DNA from: Rotaria socialis
Taxonomy: Eukaryota; Rotifera; Eurotatoria; Philodinida; Philodinidae
Assembly (NCBI GenBank): GCA_905331475.1
Contig: CAJNYU010001961.1
Coordinates: forward strand, 1-64,000
Direction: 5' to 3'
Length of the DNA stretch: 64,000 bases
The notes below the pieces were generated by a model. The model worked only from the letters and a program-made list of their open reading frames with translations. It searched no databases and was not told the DNA's origin. Position numbers and translations under genes: made by a program. Shown piece by piece: positions 24,101 through 36,441 of this stretch; within the stretch, counting starts at the first letter, position 1; the number at the start of each line of letters is the position of its first letter.

Positions 24101-27100
24101 AAAACTAATAAAATGTTTCTGCTGAATTTTTTAATGATTATAAGATACGTCTAGAGTGAATTTTAAGATCAGACTCATATCAGTGAAATTTTTTAAGTAG
24201 ATTTTTCCATAAATAAAAAAGATTGAGTAAGAAAGTAATAGTTTCAAAAGGAGGCACTTGATCATGATAAAATCATTTTTGACTTTAAACAGTTATGTTA
24301 ATCTCCATTATGCAATGAAATATTAACACTATTGGTAATACATCCTCTAGTTAGGACTGAACCATTTTATTTAACGCAGTTAATTAACGGCGTTAATTAA
24401 CTAAAACCGTCAATATTAACGGTTAACTAAAACGTTAACGTTAACGTTAATTTTAAATTAACGTAAACGTACCACCCCTCCTTCTAGTCAGAATAGCGAA
24501 TGTCAACAAAAAAGAAGAAAAAAGAAAAGAAATCTCTTATTTGAGTAGTTTCAAAATATTGAATTAATTATTTGCTAAACCTTTCGATAGAATTTCTTCA
24601 TACGACTTAAGTTCGTAAGAACACTCATTTCAAGATTTTTTATGGGATTTTTAGCCTTAGAAAAAGTCCTTTCAGCTACTTCAATTGTTCTCAATGATAA
24701 CAATTCAAAAAAAAAGTCAAGTGTTGTAATAGTTTGACCTTCAGTCGGGTCTATTCTTGAATTTGAGAGAAGTAAATATTCAAAAAAGAAATTGCTATTA
24801 AAAAACAATCCTTCTAATTTTTAAAGATTCATTATGTTTTAGCATACACTATATTTTTGTTCTCTTTTCTCTGTTTGTTCTTCTAATCCTGCAATCGTTT
24901 TTTGATAATCTTGTCTTTCTTTTTCCATTTGACTTTCCATTTCAACCTTGATTCTTTCTAAACGAACCAATTCCTAAAAAGAAGTTCACTTATTTTTTTT
25001 CTTGTCAAAATGTTGAACTATATTTGTATTTACTTGAGGTAATTGTTGTTTATCTTCTGCGGCAGCTAATAGCTGTTTATAATGTTCATCCTTGTGAATT
25101 GATCCTTTCTTTACTTCTTGGCATTTTTTAGCTAGCAAATCAAGTTGCTCGCGTAGACGAACTATTTCAAGTTCTAATTGATTATTTGTTTGATGTAGCC
25201 AATCAATTTTTAATTTTGATTGTGTTGCACTTAAATTATTTGCATTGGAATCATTTGTGACAAGAAATTCTTTTTCACGTTCTTTTAGTGTACGAATTTC
25301 TTGTTCAAGTACTAATTCACGTATACGAGTACGTTCTATTTCTTCGTTCCATTGACTTTTTTCTGCATAAAGATATTCATTTTCTTCATAAATTGTATCA
25401 AATTCTTGAGTACGATTTTTTAACATTTGATTTTCACGTGTTAGTTCATCTAATTTATCATGTAATTGATCCAATTCATTTTGTAATTCTTCAATAGTTG
25501 GTTGATTTTTTACATTGGCTAAGGCAAAATGTGTTGACGGAGATTGTTGAGATGGCGAAACAGACGATGAAGCTATGTAGAGGTCTTCGATTGAACTCAT
25601 TATTGAACTTGTACCTTTTTCGATCTCAATTTGTAATGTTTGTAATTCATACTCACGTTGTTGTAATTTTTGTTCTAACAAATGAACATGATCTTTCAGT
25701 TGAGCAATATCACTTGATGCTGATGAAATGGGCACTGGATAATGTGATACTACTTCAAATTGCCGTAGATTTTGGATTGTTAATGGTGAAATGTTTTCGT
25801 TAACACGTCTAGAAACGATAGTTGAAGCTGGTGGGCTGATTGCTGAGTGTTGTGATATTGGAGAAAGTTGAAATTGTTGTTGTTGTTGTTGAGATGGTGA
25901 ATGAGGATAAACACGTAGCTAGAAAAAAAAATGAATGTTTATTTTTTTGCTTCTTTTATGAGTATACGTCGTGCTAAGAATCTAGTTTTATTATTTGATG
26001 ATAGAATAACAATAAAAAATTTAAAAAAAAAAGAAGAAACAATACAAACAAAATGAATTCATTGGTTTCTTTCTATTCTTTTTTTTTTCAATTTCTTTCC
26101 ACACCCATTTATATTCTCATTTTCTTTTTATACGCGTGTCTGCAAGAAATGAACTAAAAAAAAGAAGCAGACAGCAGAATAATTGGTAACGGAATCAAAA
26201 AAAGTCCTAGCAAGACTAAAGTATTACTTTTTCTCTTTTTTTCTTTTTCTTTATGCTTTATACTACAAATAATCAAGAAAAAAAAAAGAATTCTTCTAGG
26301 TAAGAGGTAGAATGCCTGAACACTTGAGTAAATATATGCAACTTTTGTTTGACTTAGATATGTTGATTAAACTTTATTCAAGTATATATTACATGAGAAA
26401 TCGATTTAACAAATTTCGTTTGTGTTTAAGCACTAAGGAGAAAGGATCTTTACTTAGAATTTTAAGAAACCTTAGTTAAGAAAATTCACATCACCAAGGT
26501 CATTGTCTCGGTAAATCATATTACCAATAATCACTAAATTATAAAATAAGATACAAAGTTCCTTTTCTTTTTCTTTTGTTACTTCTTGTTCTCTTATTCT
26601 TTCATATTTGAGAAGCCTGATCGTTTCAAGGCTCTTAAAATTGCTCACTACAAATTAGATTACATATAGATCTATATATTTGTTGTTTGAAAGCAAATAT
26701 AAAATAAAATGATTTCATATAAATTGCTCAACAAACGAAATGAAAAATATGAGAATAAAACAACGAATTTTTTTCATTTTTGTTCATAACAAACCTGTTT
26801 AGGTGATGATGTTTGCAATTGACGTTGACGTATTTGAACTTCATTAATGAGTTTTTTATTTAATAATTTTAATTTTTCACATTCATCGGTTGACTTTGAA
26901 AGTTTTAATTTTAATTGTTTAATTTCATCAATATTAATCATCTGTTTTAAACGATGATTATCATTTGTTGCATGAATTAATTCTTGTTTTAAATGTTTAT
27001 TAGCTGTTTCTAATAATTGAACTTGTTCATAAACTGGATCACTTGTTTTAAAATCATGTATTTCAGCATACAAACGTTCATTTTCTTTTAAAACAGCATC

Positions 27101-28693
27101 GATAGTTAATTTTAATTGTTGATAATCTTTTGTTTTAGTTGATGAGTTCGTATTTTCATGGTCCTCAACAAGATTTTTATATAGAAGAAGTTGTTTTGTT
27201 GACGATCGATGCTGTGCAGTTAGACGTTCATTTTCTGTTTCAGTTTCATCAAGACGATTTTTGAGTGAATTATATTGTTTTTCAAATTGCGTTCGAACAA
27301 ACTCGATCTTTAATTTATAGAAAGAAACGAAGAAGTCAAGAAATTCTACTATGAAAATAAATACTATTATTAATACCTGATTATGGAGATGTGAACGGTC
27401 ATTAAGAAAAAATTTGAATTGACTAACTAAATCTACTGGAATAAGTTCCGATAGATTTGCTTCGTGAAGTAAATGAGCAATGTGAATAGCAGATGAGTGA
27501 TGTGGTTGATCATGACTTTCATTACTAATTGGTACTAGAGAATTAAAACAAATTTATTCTTTTAATTATGCGGATCAATAAATCGATTGGACTTCTTATT
27601 TGGAACGTACTTTTATTAAAAAATATCTGTGTTAATTAGTATATTTTCAAAATCGAATAATTGATTAGAAAATATTTTATTTAATCTTAATTATGAAAAA
27701 TCGTTCTTGTGAAACAATAATTTTCATCTATTTGTTCAACCATTGAAAGAGTGAATGTTTTCAAAAAATGAAATCAAACATTTAGAAAAAATCAGTCTTT
27801 TTTATTATGAGAATAACAAAAAACATGAGATATACAACTATATCAAATATGAATACCTAAAATTTGATACTTTAAAACTCTTTATAAAATCTGTTGACCC
27901 ACCCTAAAAAGCCTACTCGAACATAAAATACGTTTCATCTCAGTTTCCTTGAACATCTAGATATGATGAAAGATAATCACTATTGTGAAATGTATTAGCG
28001 ATTTGAAGCTGTGTTTTGTTTTACTGTTATTGATGCATTTTATGATTGAACATTCTCGTAAAATGTTTTACTATAGTCATAATACAGATGGTAAATAGTA
28101 ATAGTCGATAACTTTTCTTAATCCTGATAACTTTAAATTCAAACTACAAACAAGTATATAAATCTTTGCGATTATCTTTTGTGATTATGTACTTATATGT
28201 AAAGTTTCTAAGAAATATGGTATTTTTTTTTGTCTATCAGAAAGGAAGAGTAACCTCAGTGACTACCGATATAAATATAAAAGATTAGTTTTCGCTGATT
28301 ATCAAAAAGAAGTATCTTTAATCGGATAAATGTCTTTATAATCTTCAAATCTATCGAGATTAAATTTTTGTTCAAAGCTTGCAAAAAAATTGACTTATAT
28401 AATTCTAGCTCATATGAATTATGTTCAATACTGTTTAGAAGTAGAACAAGTATCTTTTTTAAGTGTTTATCTCTTGTAGAAAATGTCATTTTAAAGTTTT
28501 TACCGGCAAGGCTGGATAAAGAAGCAGGAGCAACAAGATTAATTGTTTTTGGTAAATCTTTTTGTCGATCATGATCTTGTTTTACTTTGGATATTTGACT
28601 ATCATTATTATTATCTTCTTCATCAGCCTCTCTTTCTCCAGTAGTAGCTTCCATACTTGTTGTACGTTTTTTTCGTCGAGTTCTTGTATACAT
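21181..28693 (-). CDS. Long coiled-coil protein, possibly centrosomal/ciliary
   Basis: Fifteen exons: 28693-28504, 27534-27377, 27307-26795, 25918-25034, 24973-24848, 23847-23674, 23609-23415, 23346-23206, 23151-23011, 22935-22667, 22597-22423, 22365-22199, 22133-21969, 21573-21387 and 21321-21181. All junctions keep phase, giving 1208 residues. Residues 1-63 are basic/acidic and disordered. Most of the rest shows heptad coiled coil (for example VLKENERLYAEI and REQLDLLAKKCQEVK), broken by a Q/S/P-rich linker at the start of exon 4. The last 46 residues are Ser/Pro-rich. Weak similarity of these stretches to distal-appendage proteins CEP89 and SCLT1 is only a hint; coiled coils mislead easily. 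Position directly upstream of IQCB1 on the same strand fits a ciliary job. Three introns are near 0.9-1.0 kb; the one at 23848-24847 holds transposon remains. Confidence 0.8.
24352..24480. mobile_element. Intronic hAT-type miniature element, 129 bp
   Basis: The element lies in the 998-bp intron between exons 5 and 6 of the coiled-coil gene. Its left end is TAGGACTGAACC; the right end, reverse-complemented, is GAGGGGTGGTACG. The flanks CCTCTAGT (24344-24351) and CTTCTAGT (24481-24488) match at 7 of 8 bases, consistent with an aged 8-bp hAT target duplication. The body is a dense array of GTTAAC/TTAACG palindromes. The terminal match is weak, so the boundaries rest mainly on the duplicated flank. 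Confidence 0.6.
24575..24808 (-). pseudogene. Decayed hAT transposase C-terminal fragment
   Basis: A 77-codon frame inside the same intron reads FELLSLRTIEVAERTFSKAK and continues with IKN, L-x-S and a Leu-rich stretch. This follows the hAT C-terminal dimerisation region, where the family shows a run like LL-(x)n-AERSFSKLKLIK followed by LRS and ERL. Nothing of the catalytic domain is preserved around it, so it is a remnant at best. Identification rests on one motif region and could be chance. Confidence 0.4.
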
Positions 28694-28980
28694 ATTGCAG
28701 TGATTCCTGATAATGATCGATATAGATTACAATAGTTAGGTCGATTTTCATGTGCTCAAATTGTAATAATGAATGATCCGTGTTTCTTCTCCTATTTGTT
28801 TATTGACGAACCACCTATTGGCAAGGTTTAACATCTTGACTTTTGTAAGGCATTTCTTTTTAGTATTCACACACATATACGCACACAACAGAGAAAACAA
28901 AACGAACTATACAAAGTAGTACTTTTCGTTCATTCATAAAAAAAGACTTTTAAGAAAAAAAAATTGAGAAGACAAATAGT

Positions 28981-29122
28981 ATAATATATATATATATTAT
29001 ATATGTGTGTGTAAAGGTATACGACAGATGTTGCACTTATATTCACAGTGAACTCGATCGACGTAATATCAACACGCACAAGAAGAAGAAGAAAAGAGAG
29101 AGAGAAAGAGAGAGCGAGAAGA
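28981..29122. repeat. Simple repeats upstream of the coiled-coil gene
   Basis: An (AT)n/(GT)n tract at 28981-29012 and a GA/GAA-rich purine tract at about 29080-29122 lie 290-430 bp upstream of the coiled-coil start codon. They may sit in its promoter or 5' leader, but no defined regulatory site is visible. Confidence 0.6.
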
Positions 29123-32100
29123 ATTTGTATAAGTGATCATTCAAAAAGAATAAAAAAAAACATGCAGAAGGTGTGAGAGTTTGGACGAAGTTGCTGCTAT
29201 CCTGTTTATATAAGAGAAGCTGCTATTTCATTCTATCGTTTTCTTCTTCTTTGGTTTGCTCATTGAAAACATAGCCTTGGTCATTTCAATTTATGAGAAC
29301 ACGTTGGTTACTAGTGACTTCTTTTTATCGGAAAATGATTCTCTTATTTTTATCTCTTTTTTGCTATTTACTCATTTTCACAAATGGATAACGAATAATT
29401 CTTTGAAAATTTTCGATGTTTTCTTTTTACGCCAGTACTCCAAGAACGGATCAACGAGATTACTCATATTTCTAATCTTGGATAGAAAAATAAACAAGTA
29501 AAAAGTATACCTCTAGACACATTGAAAATGAAATATTAAGTAAAAATAAGAACAGTAACAATAACAAATGTCAATTATTTTCATGATTAAAACCGATTTT
29601 CCCTTGAAAGATTGTTTTAAACAAAAAAAAGCCAAGAAAATCATATTGCTTGTACGATTAGTAGATGTATTTATGTAGAATATCAGATTCTTTTTATGCC
29701 GTTGCCGACATTAGACATGAACATTGTCTGGACAACGACAGGATAATATCAGTTTATATTTTGCAAAGAAAAGCTGATTTCTGCTGACATCTGTCAATTT
29801 ATAAATGTATGATAATCAACTACTATGTATACAAATTCATCGGATGAAAACTTTAGCACCAGAGATGAATATCTAACATGGGAAATATCTTGGAGAACTA
29901 AATTCAGATAAACTTATTAAAGAAAATATTTAGTTTCTAGTTGACTGAAGTATATATATATCATGTTGGATTTTATTCAAGTGTTTGATTTTTTTCAATT
30001 TACTCCATGCCTCGTTTATGTGTTTTTTCACAGAAATTTTTGTCTCACTATTTTTTGTTTGACGATTGTTCGACATTGGTGAATACTATTGAGTAACAAC
30101 ACTGGATGTTGGCATAGTAGTAACCGCTTAAGAAATACAAACAAATTGATTTCTTGAATAATATTCTGAGGGTTATAACTATTGGCAAATGAAAACAAAA
30201 AGATGAAAGTTTGAATTTATTGAAAGAAAAAAATTTAAACAGATTAGACTGTTGTGTTGGCTCATAATGCAACTAGATGTGGTCAAGTAGAATCGATGTA
30301 AAATATTTATAAGATTGATAAATGAATATGGAGAATAAAAACATTCATGATCAAAGCTTAGCTATTTTAGAATACTTTAGAACAAAACTTAATCTACAAG
30401 GATCATCCTAGGTGCCGTGGAATAGAACATGGAATTTAATTACTGCTAGTAATGTGTAATATTCTGATCAATCATTTAGAAAGCAAACGTGATGCAAATC
30501 TAAGAAGAAGAATATTTGTAAATTAAATAAATCTTTTATACAAAAATGATGACTTAGAACTGTTTCTTAATAATGTAAGGCTTTAGAGAATGAAGGCTGA
30601 AAACACAAACTATTGATTTTTGTTGTTGCTTAAAATAATCTCTATGTAATAACAAAATTTGTACTGATCTGATGTTTGTGTGTAGATATACTTGAAATGT
30701 GTATTATAGACTACATAAATATACTAGTTACGTCTTGAGTACTTGTTCACATTTACAATGGATAAATATGTCTATATGTTGGTTTTTTTTCATACTTATA
30801 AATACTAACTAGAGTATTTACAAGTAGACGGTGTACAAGTGATTGATACTTCAAACAGAAGCTCCCGAATTTCATGTGATTGAAATAAATCATATGCAGT
30901 AATCAAATATTATAAAACAATAAACACAAATATAATTAGTTCTTCTACTCGAAATTGAATAGATCGATCGATTTTGTATATCAGCTATGAAAATACAATT
31001 TTTAATTCTAAAAAATTAAAATCATTGATTTATAAAAGCAATGATGATATTATCTTCATTGTAGGAAAACGAATATAAATTACTAATTTAGCAGCTCTTA
31101 GTAGCTGTTATTACGGGTACTGAATTGATCACAAAAGGTGATTGTTTAGTTGTTTGTAATAATTATACTGAATGACAATTTAATGCTTCATCAAAGAGTG
31201 CTCCATGAATTCGATTGTCATTTGATGAAGAAACGTGAACCGATCATAATGTCATTCATATATCAGAATTTTACGAGAATATTATATATATTTTATCTTA
31301 CGCCAAGTACGATTTGCATTGAACCAAGATAATCATGATAATAAAGGCCAACCATAATAAATAATATATAGACAAACAAAATAACATCTATACTCTTGTT
31401 TTCCCGTTTGTTGTATTTTATTGTTCGCCATGTAATCATTTGCTAAAATGAAATAGACATATTAATTTGTATTTCTATTATTTTCGTCTGTAGACGCTGA
31501 AAACTGGCTTGTAGTGTGTGTTCAAAATGTGGGTAACAATGTTACATTACATTTAATCTTCTAATTCAGTTACCTTCATGCTTGACAATAGCAAGAAACA
31601 CTTCTGGTATTAGTTATTGTCGTACGAAAATGATCTGTTTTCTGTTGTCGTCTGCTATATGTGACGTGTTTTTCTTCTTTATTGTTTTTCTGATCATAAT
31701 AAAAGGATTGAGCAAACTTGAAACTCATAGTACTGCAAAATTGCGCTGTGAATGTTGGATTAAACACTGACGCATTGTTTTCAAGCTTTGCCTTAATACA
31801 ACGCAAACTAATATCAAACAACAAGAGTAGTATTTGTAGTCGGTGTTGTAATTTACTACGATATTTTCTCTCTATCAGAAGTGTATCTAGTCTAGAATAG
31901 AATACTGCTTTATGAAATCGAGTTCAACTGACAGGTAAATGGAGTTGGTTTCTCTGCTTTTCCTTTTTCTTACATGGAAATAGTTCATGAAAAACTTACG
32001 GCGTCAGATTTCTTTCAGTTTAGGATAAAGATATTTTGCTTTTCTAATATACGATAAATTATTCTATATACTTATGAAGATGAAATATGTGAAATAGAAA

Positions 32101-32765
32101 CTGAAAGCTTATGTTGACTTCCACACTGTTTTAAGATACCGCTGAGCATCTGGTCGGAATGAAGAAAGGCTTCGTTTTTGAGAACATTTCAGCTAGATTT
32201 TCATTTTAGATTTAGACAATATCTATCACTCTTTTAATAATTATAAAGAACCTTGAGCAATGCAATGGTATCAGTGTAACCGATAATTATCATTCTACTA
32301 ATCGACGAAAATCTAGTAAATATTTGATCAACAGTAAGAATGAATCAATAAAATATGTTGGCGAGATCAAAAAAATTTGATTGCTAATTGCAATTTGTTT
32401 CTTATACTAGAGTCTCATTGTTATAAATAATAGAAGTTTGACGAAATTCTCGAAGGAAAACAAGTGACAGATTGCGACTTTGCCAACGATTAAAAATACT
32501 TCGTTTTTATCCTTAGTACTTTGATGAATATTTTAAATATCAATAGACTATTTTTTAAATTGAACTACTGACACAATCTCGAGTGTAGTCGAATTTCGAC
32601 ATATAGCTAATAGATTATACTACTGAAAACGAAAGTCGCTAATAAATCAAACCTGGTATGATTCTAATGTAGTATATTAGAAGTCAAATTTGTATATACT
32701 AGAATAAACTTTATGTTATATCATCTTTAATCATAAGTTCAATGTTATTAAAAACAGAATATAGA
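29123..32765. other. Intergenic, no gene seen
   Basis: About 3.6 kb of AT-rich DNA between the coiled-coil gene and the transposon nest. The few frames of 60-82 codons (29256, 30048, 31150, 31576) have skewed composition, no domains and overlapping partners on the other strand, so none is called. Confidence 0.5.
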
Positions 32766-34153
32766 GTCTATAGCAGGGCTCCGCGTGGGATGGGATGAAG
32801 CTGAATTTTTTTTTGACATCCCATCCCATGGTACTAAAAATTTTCGTCTCGTCCCAGGAGACAAAATGGCTTGATAAATGCACTAAACGTTTGCGATATA
32901 CAATTACTGTGACATAGATGTTGCACTCATCTGTACAATCAAAACAAGTCAACAATATCCTACTTATTCTGTTTATGGAAAATGTGAAGTTTGTGCAATG
33001 ATGTACAATAACATTTTTTCCATATTTTTAATAATATTTATTTTGTTTGAATCGTTTTTTTTTATTTAAAACACTACTTTCATTTTTTTGCGTCGCTTCA
33101 TTTTTCTCTATATCGTCATATTTTGTATTTATTCATAGAGCGATGTATTTTTGATGGTCAAAGTAAAAACAAGAATTGTGAACTTGATAATAATAAAATG
33201 ATGAACATGTGAAAAGATAATATGACATCATAGTTTTAGTCAAGGGGGGAAAGCGGATCCTGTGGGTCCTGTTGCTCCTAATAAAGGGCATTAGATTGCA
33301 CAATAGATTGACTGGAGTGTACGGAAATCTATTAGAAGCAACTTCAATCTACTAAATACGTCAGAGTCTACCACAATGCACCAAAAACTGATTCGCTTTA
33401 CAGCAATCTTCAAACAAAGTATACAACATGGATCCTGGTGGATTAGGGGTGTGCAGCTCACGGTAATGAGTGCTGATAGGCGTGAACGTTTCTTCTCCAA
33501 ATAGAATATGCAAGAAATCAGTAATAATGAACCCACTTTAGCTGTATTCATCTAAAAATACATTATAGTATTTCATTCAGTTTCTTATCTAATATATTCA
33601 ATCAATGTATCTAAATACTTGTTACTCGACGAATTGACAATAAGCGCTAGAATAGGCTCATTAAAAATTGGAAAATCGTAGTTTCCGAATATTTGTTTCT
33701 TAAACTCGCTCATCTTACTACCACAAACTACCAAGGAACAAAGCTAGGATATTATTATATATGTTTAGTAGGGGTAGCACGTTACTATTACCGGTAATAA
33801 GTAATAACTGCTATTTTGAACTAATAGTACTAACTAAAAGCCAGGAAAATTAATAAAGTAATAAGGAAGAAATAAAGCAATAAAGAACTTGATCGTGGAA
33901 TTACTTCTATTTATCGATATATTTCTACTTTCTCACCACTAGGACTACAACAGCTCTCAGATCGTAGTTCAGATCAAATGAAAGAAAGAACTGCTGAAAC
34001 AGTTCCATTTACTGATTTGTCCACAATCGCTAGATTATTTGCATTCAATCACTAGTATTATTTGGGCCATAATTAAGGGTAATCCCTTCAATCCCTTATA
34101 TCCCATCTAGATGTGATCCCTGTGGCTTTTGCATCCTACCTGGAGAGAGAATA

Positions 34154-34459
34154 CATCCTATTCCGCAATGTTGAACATTCCGGAACCAATTCTATCTAAT
34201 TACGGCGATTCCGTTTATCACTTCCAACACAATTCCGGAATTCCGAGAATCACTGCCTACCAATTCCATCTAATTCCCAGAAATCAGTGCACCTGCACTG
34301 ATATCCACATCCACACCCACACCCTGCAATTCCTGTACGCAATTCCGGGAATTAGATTGAACAGGAATTAAACTGAATTTCGTGGAATTCCAGGAATCGG
34401 GCTAACTGATTTCGGAATCGGAACCGGTTCTGGAATGTTCAACACTGCGAAATAGAATG
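34154..34459. repeat. Inverted-repeat (foldback) element rich in GGAATTCC
   Basis: The left arm CAATGTTGAACATTCCGGAA (from 34166) pairs with the reverse complement of the right arm, CAGTGTTGAACATTCCAGAA (ending 34447). The match extends outward to about 34154 and 34459. The interior is full of AATTCC/GGAATT copies in both orientations. I could not find an 8-bp or TA duplication at its edges. The GAACATTCCGG motif also occurs near 773 inside the element at 605-1260. Confidence 0.65.
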
Positions 34460-34680
34460 ACTGCTCCCTGGAGATGGTCCCCGTAAATTTTGTGCATTTA
34501 CACTGGGATGGTTACTTTAGCCATTTGGGATTTACTTAAGGATTGTCCTTATGAAATTTTCGGGACCGCTAAGGATAGTACTTCAAGTTTGAAGATATCA
34601 CTGCTGGATAGAGTGACATGTTAAAAGGACGATGCTTATATAGGATTGAAAAAGTTATAGAAACTGCCAATAGTTACGAA

Positions 34681-34808
34681 TAGGGTTGTGCCGAGACCGA
34701 GACTTTCCACCTCCGTCTCAGTCGTTGCGGTCGAGGTTTCCGTCTCGCTTTCGTTCGCGGTTAGCTTCGGTTCCAGTATTGATGAGTGTTTGTCTCGGAT
34801 CATCCATA
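34681..34808. mobile_element. Fourth-level hAT-type miniature element, 128 bp
   Basis: The left end TAGGGTTGTGCCGAGAC and the reverse-complemented right end TATGGATGATCCGAGAC match at 12 of 17 bases. The flanks GTTACGAA (34673-34680) and GTTACGAC (34809-34816) match at 7 of 8. The interior reiterates CGAGAC/GTCTCG and TTCGGTT-like motifs. It is almost the same length as the intronic element at 24352-24480. Confidence 0.65.
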
Positions 34809-34904
34809 GTTACGACTGAATAAGTTATAAGAATCCTCTCCCACACTGCGCAGAAGAATACAAGGGATGCCGCTATATATGTGCTAAAATGTTGCACAGA
34901 TCAG

Positions 34905-35325
34905 CCCTGGGAAGTTTTCACATAGTTCTAATTACCATCCTGGGGTAGGTCTAGAAAGGTACAAGACCACTCCTTGGTAGTTTCTTAAAAGTTCTAGATA
35001 TCATCTGTAAGTAGATCTCAAATAGCTAAAGGGATCACCCCTGGGTAGATCCTAAAACTTCTGACTACTCTCTCTCTGACTAAGTCCTTAGAGTTCCTAA
35101 GTACCACCCTTGACCAGGCTCAAAACATTTCTAAGTATTATCCTTATATGATTCTTAAAACGTTCTGAGTATCACCTTTAGGTAGACTCCTAATAGCTAT
35201 AGGGGCCAGTTCTGATCTGATCCTGGAAGCTTCTAATACGATCTCCCGGTAGGTCGTAAGTAGCTATAAGAAATCCTCTTGAATAGATACTGAAAAATTC
35301 TAAGTAATATCTTTGGGTCGGTATT
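34905..35325. repeat. Degenerate satellite-like array, period about 34-35 bp
   Basis: About a dozen diverged units follow one another, each with a core like TCCTAAAAGTTCTAAGTATC followed by ACCCTT and GGTAG. Spacing between equivalent TTCTAAGTA/TTCTGAGTA cores is about 34-35 bp. It sits inside the third-level element and has no coding potential. Unit boundaries are approximate because of divergence. Confidence 0.6.
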
Positions 35326-35756
35326 TATTACGGTGATAACTACTACACGTTATGACTTATCAGTTGTTGCTTTTATTAGTTTCATTTTTTTAAACTTTAT
35401 TATTCGTAATAAATAATAAAAGTAATAATAATTAGGAATATACCGCTCACACTCATGAGTGTAAGCTGTACACTCCTATGTTGCATCCTACTTGATTTTT
35501 AAGTATCGAAAAATTTTCATAGGAACCTAGCAGAATTCATTGGACTTGACTAATATGTCAATCTTATCAGTTCATTCATGCTTCTTACTCGAAAGTCCTA
35601 CGACCAATTCCTCTTTTTTCCGATCAGACTTTTTGGATCCTGATGGATCCTAGGATTCAAAAGGATTCACTTTTTCCCCCTTGGTTTTAGTAGCTAGATG
35701 AGCATTCGAATAAACTTAACATCTTATAGGATATATGATAATTGAGATGTCCCATG

Positions 35757-36441
35757 CAGGGTGGCCGGATCTTCTGACAAGTAAGGAAAAATTATGAAAT
35801 TCGAAGTCCCTTCTGAATTTCTTCTGATTGTCTTACTATATTCTGATTTTTCCTGATTTTAATACTTTTGATTTCTTTCCGAATTCGAAAAGATTTCACA
35901 TCCCAGTTTTGCTAGTGTACTTCAGTATAATTATAACACATTACTATTATAGACATTTATTGTGTCAATTTTTTTTCTCAATTATCCGATGATAACTTCT
36001 GACTTATATAGGGAACTTCAGCTACAGCGATGCACTAGAATTTGATAAATTTCTTTTCTTGATTTCGAGATTCTCGCTTATGAAACATTCTACAAATAAA
36101 AACTACATTATCCAATAGATGATATTAATATAGTTGAATTCGATTTTGAAGAGACATAAAGCGAACTGCATTAATTACCAAAAGCAACATCATCTCGAAA
36201 AATAAAGGAAAAAGAGAATTTTTCGTAAAGATTGGTTATTCATTGATAAATATTCATCTTTATAGAGATGAAACTTTGAAAATGAAGTACTTAACGTCAT
36301 GATCTTAATACAGAAGTCGCTATATCACAAAAAATGATCTTTCTGATAGACTTCTGACATTCCCAAAAAAAACATTTCTGGTCGTTTTCTGATTTTTATA
36401 AGAAAAATTCTGATTTTTGAATTTTCGATCTGGCCATCCTG
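35757..36441. mobile_element. Second-level hAT-like element, 685 bp
   Basis: The ends CAGGGTGGCCGGATC and, reverse-complemented, CAGGATGGCCAGATC match at 13 of 15 bases. GTCCCATG is perfectly duplicated at 35749-35756 and 36442-36449. The insertion lies in the right part of the outer element, in its GTCCCATGGGATGGG repeat zone. The body reiterates TTCTGATTTTT/TTCTGAC motifs near both ends. No transposase is encoded. Confidence 0.9.

Larger units (their letters stand above)
33444..35478. mobile_element. Third-level hAT-like element
   Basis: The left end TAGGGGTGTGCAGCTCAC and the reverse-complemented right end TAGGAGTGTACAGCTTAC match at 15 of 18 bases. The flanks TGGTGGAT (33436-33443) and TGTTGCAT (35479-35486) agree at 6 of 8 bases, as expected for an eroded 8-bp duplication. 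The ends carry repeated GCTCAC/ATGAGTG motifs. The body contains further insertions and a degenerate satellite. A second TAGGGGT start at 33769 may be the truncated end of yet another element. Confidence 0.7.
33241..35683. mobile_element. Second-level hAT-like element inside the outer element
   Basis: The ends are CAAGGGGGGAAAGCGGATCC and, reverse-complemented, CAAGGGGGAAAAAGTGAATC. GTTTTAGT is perfectly duplicated at 33233-33240 and 35684-35691. Subterminal sequence on both sides reiterates GGATCCTG/GGTCCTG motifs. Taking out the third-level insertion leaves about 400 bp of its own sequence with no coding capacity. The CAAGGGGG terminus is shared with the element at 6830-7075, so both may answer to the same transposase. 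Confidence 0.88.

Noticed and set aside
25288-25803. Plus-strand frames of 69 and 101 codons
   Set aside because: Shadows of the large minus-strand exon 25918-25034 of the coiled-coil gene.
33769-33815. TAGGGGT start with TTACTATTACCGGTAATAA palindrome, possible further element
   Set aside because: No matching right end or 8-bp duplication could be found, so it is only noted as a probable remnant.
34129-34371. 80-codon frame rich in H, N and I
   Set aside because: It sits in the foldback element; the composition reflects the AATTCC repeats.
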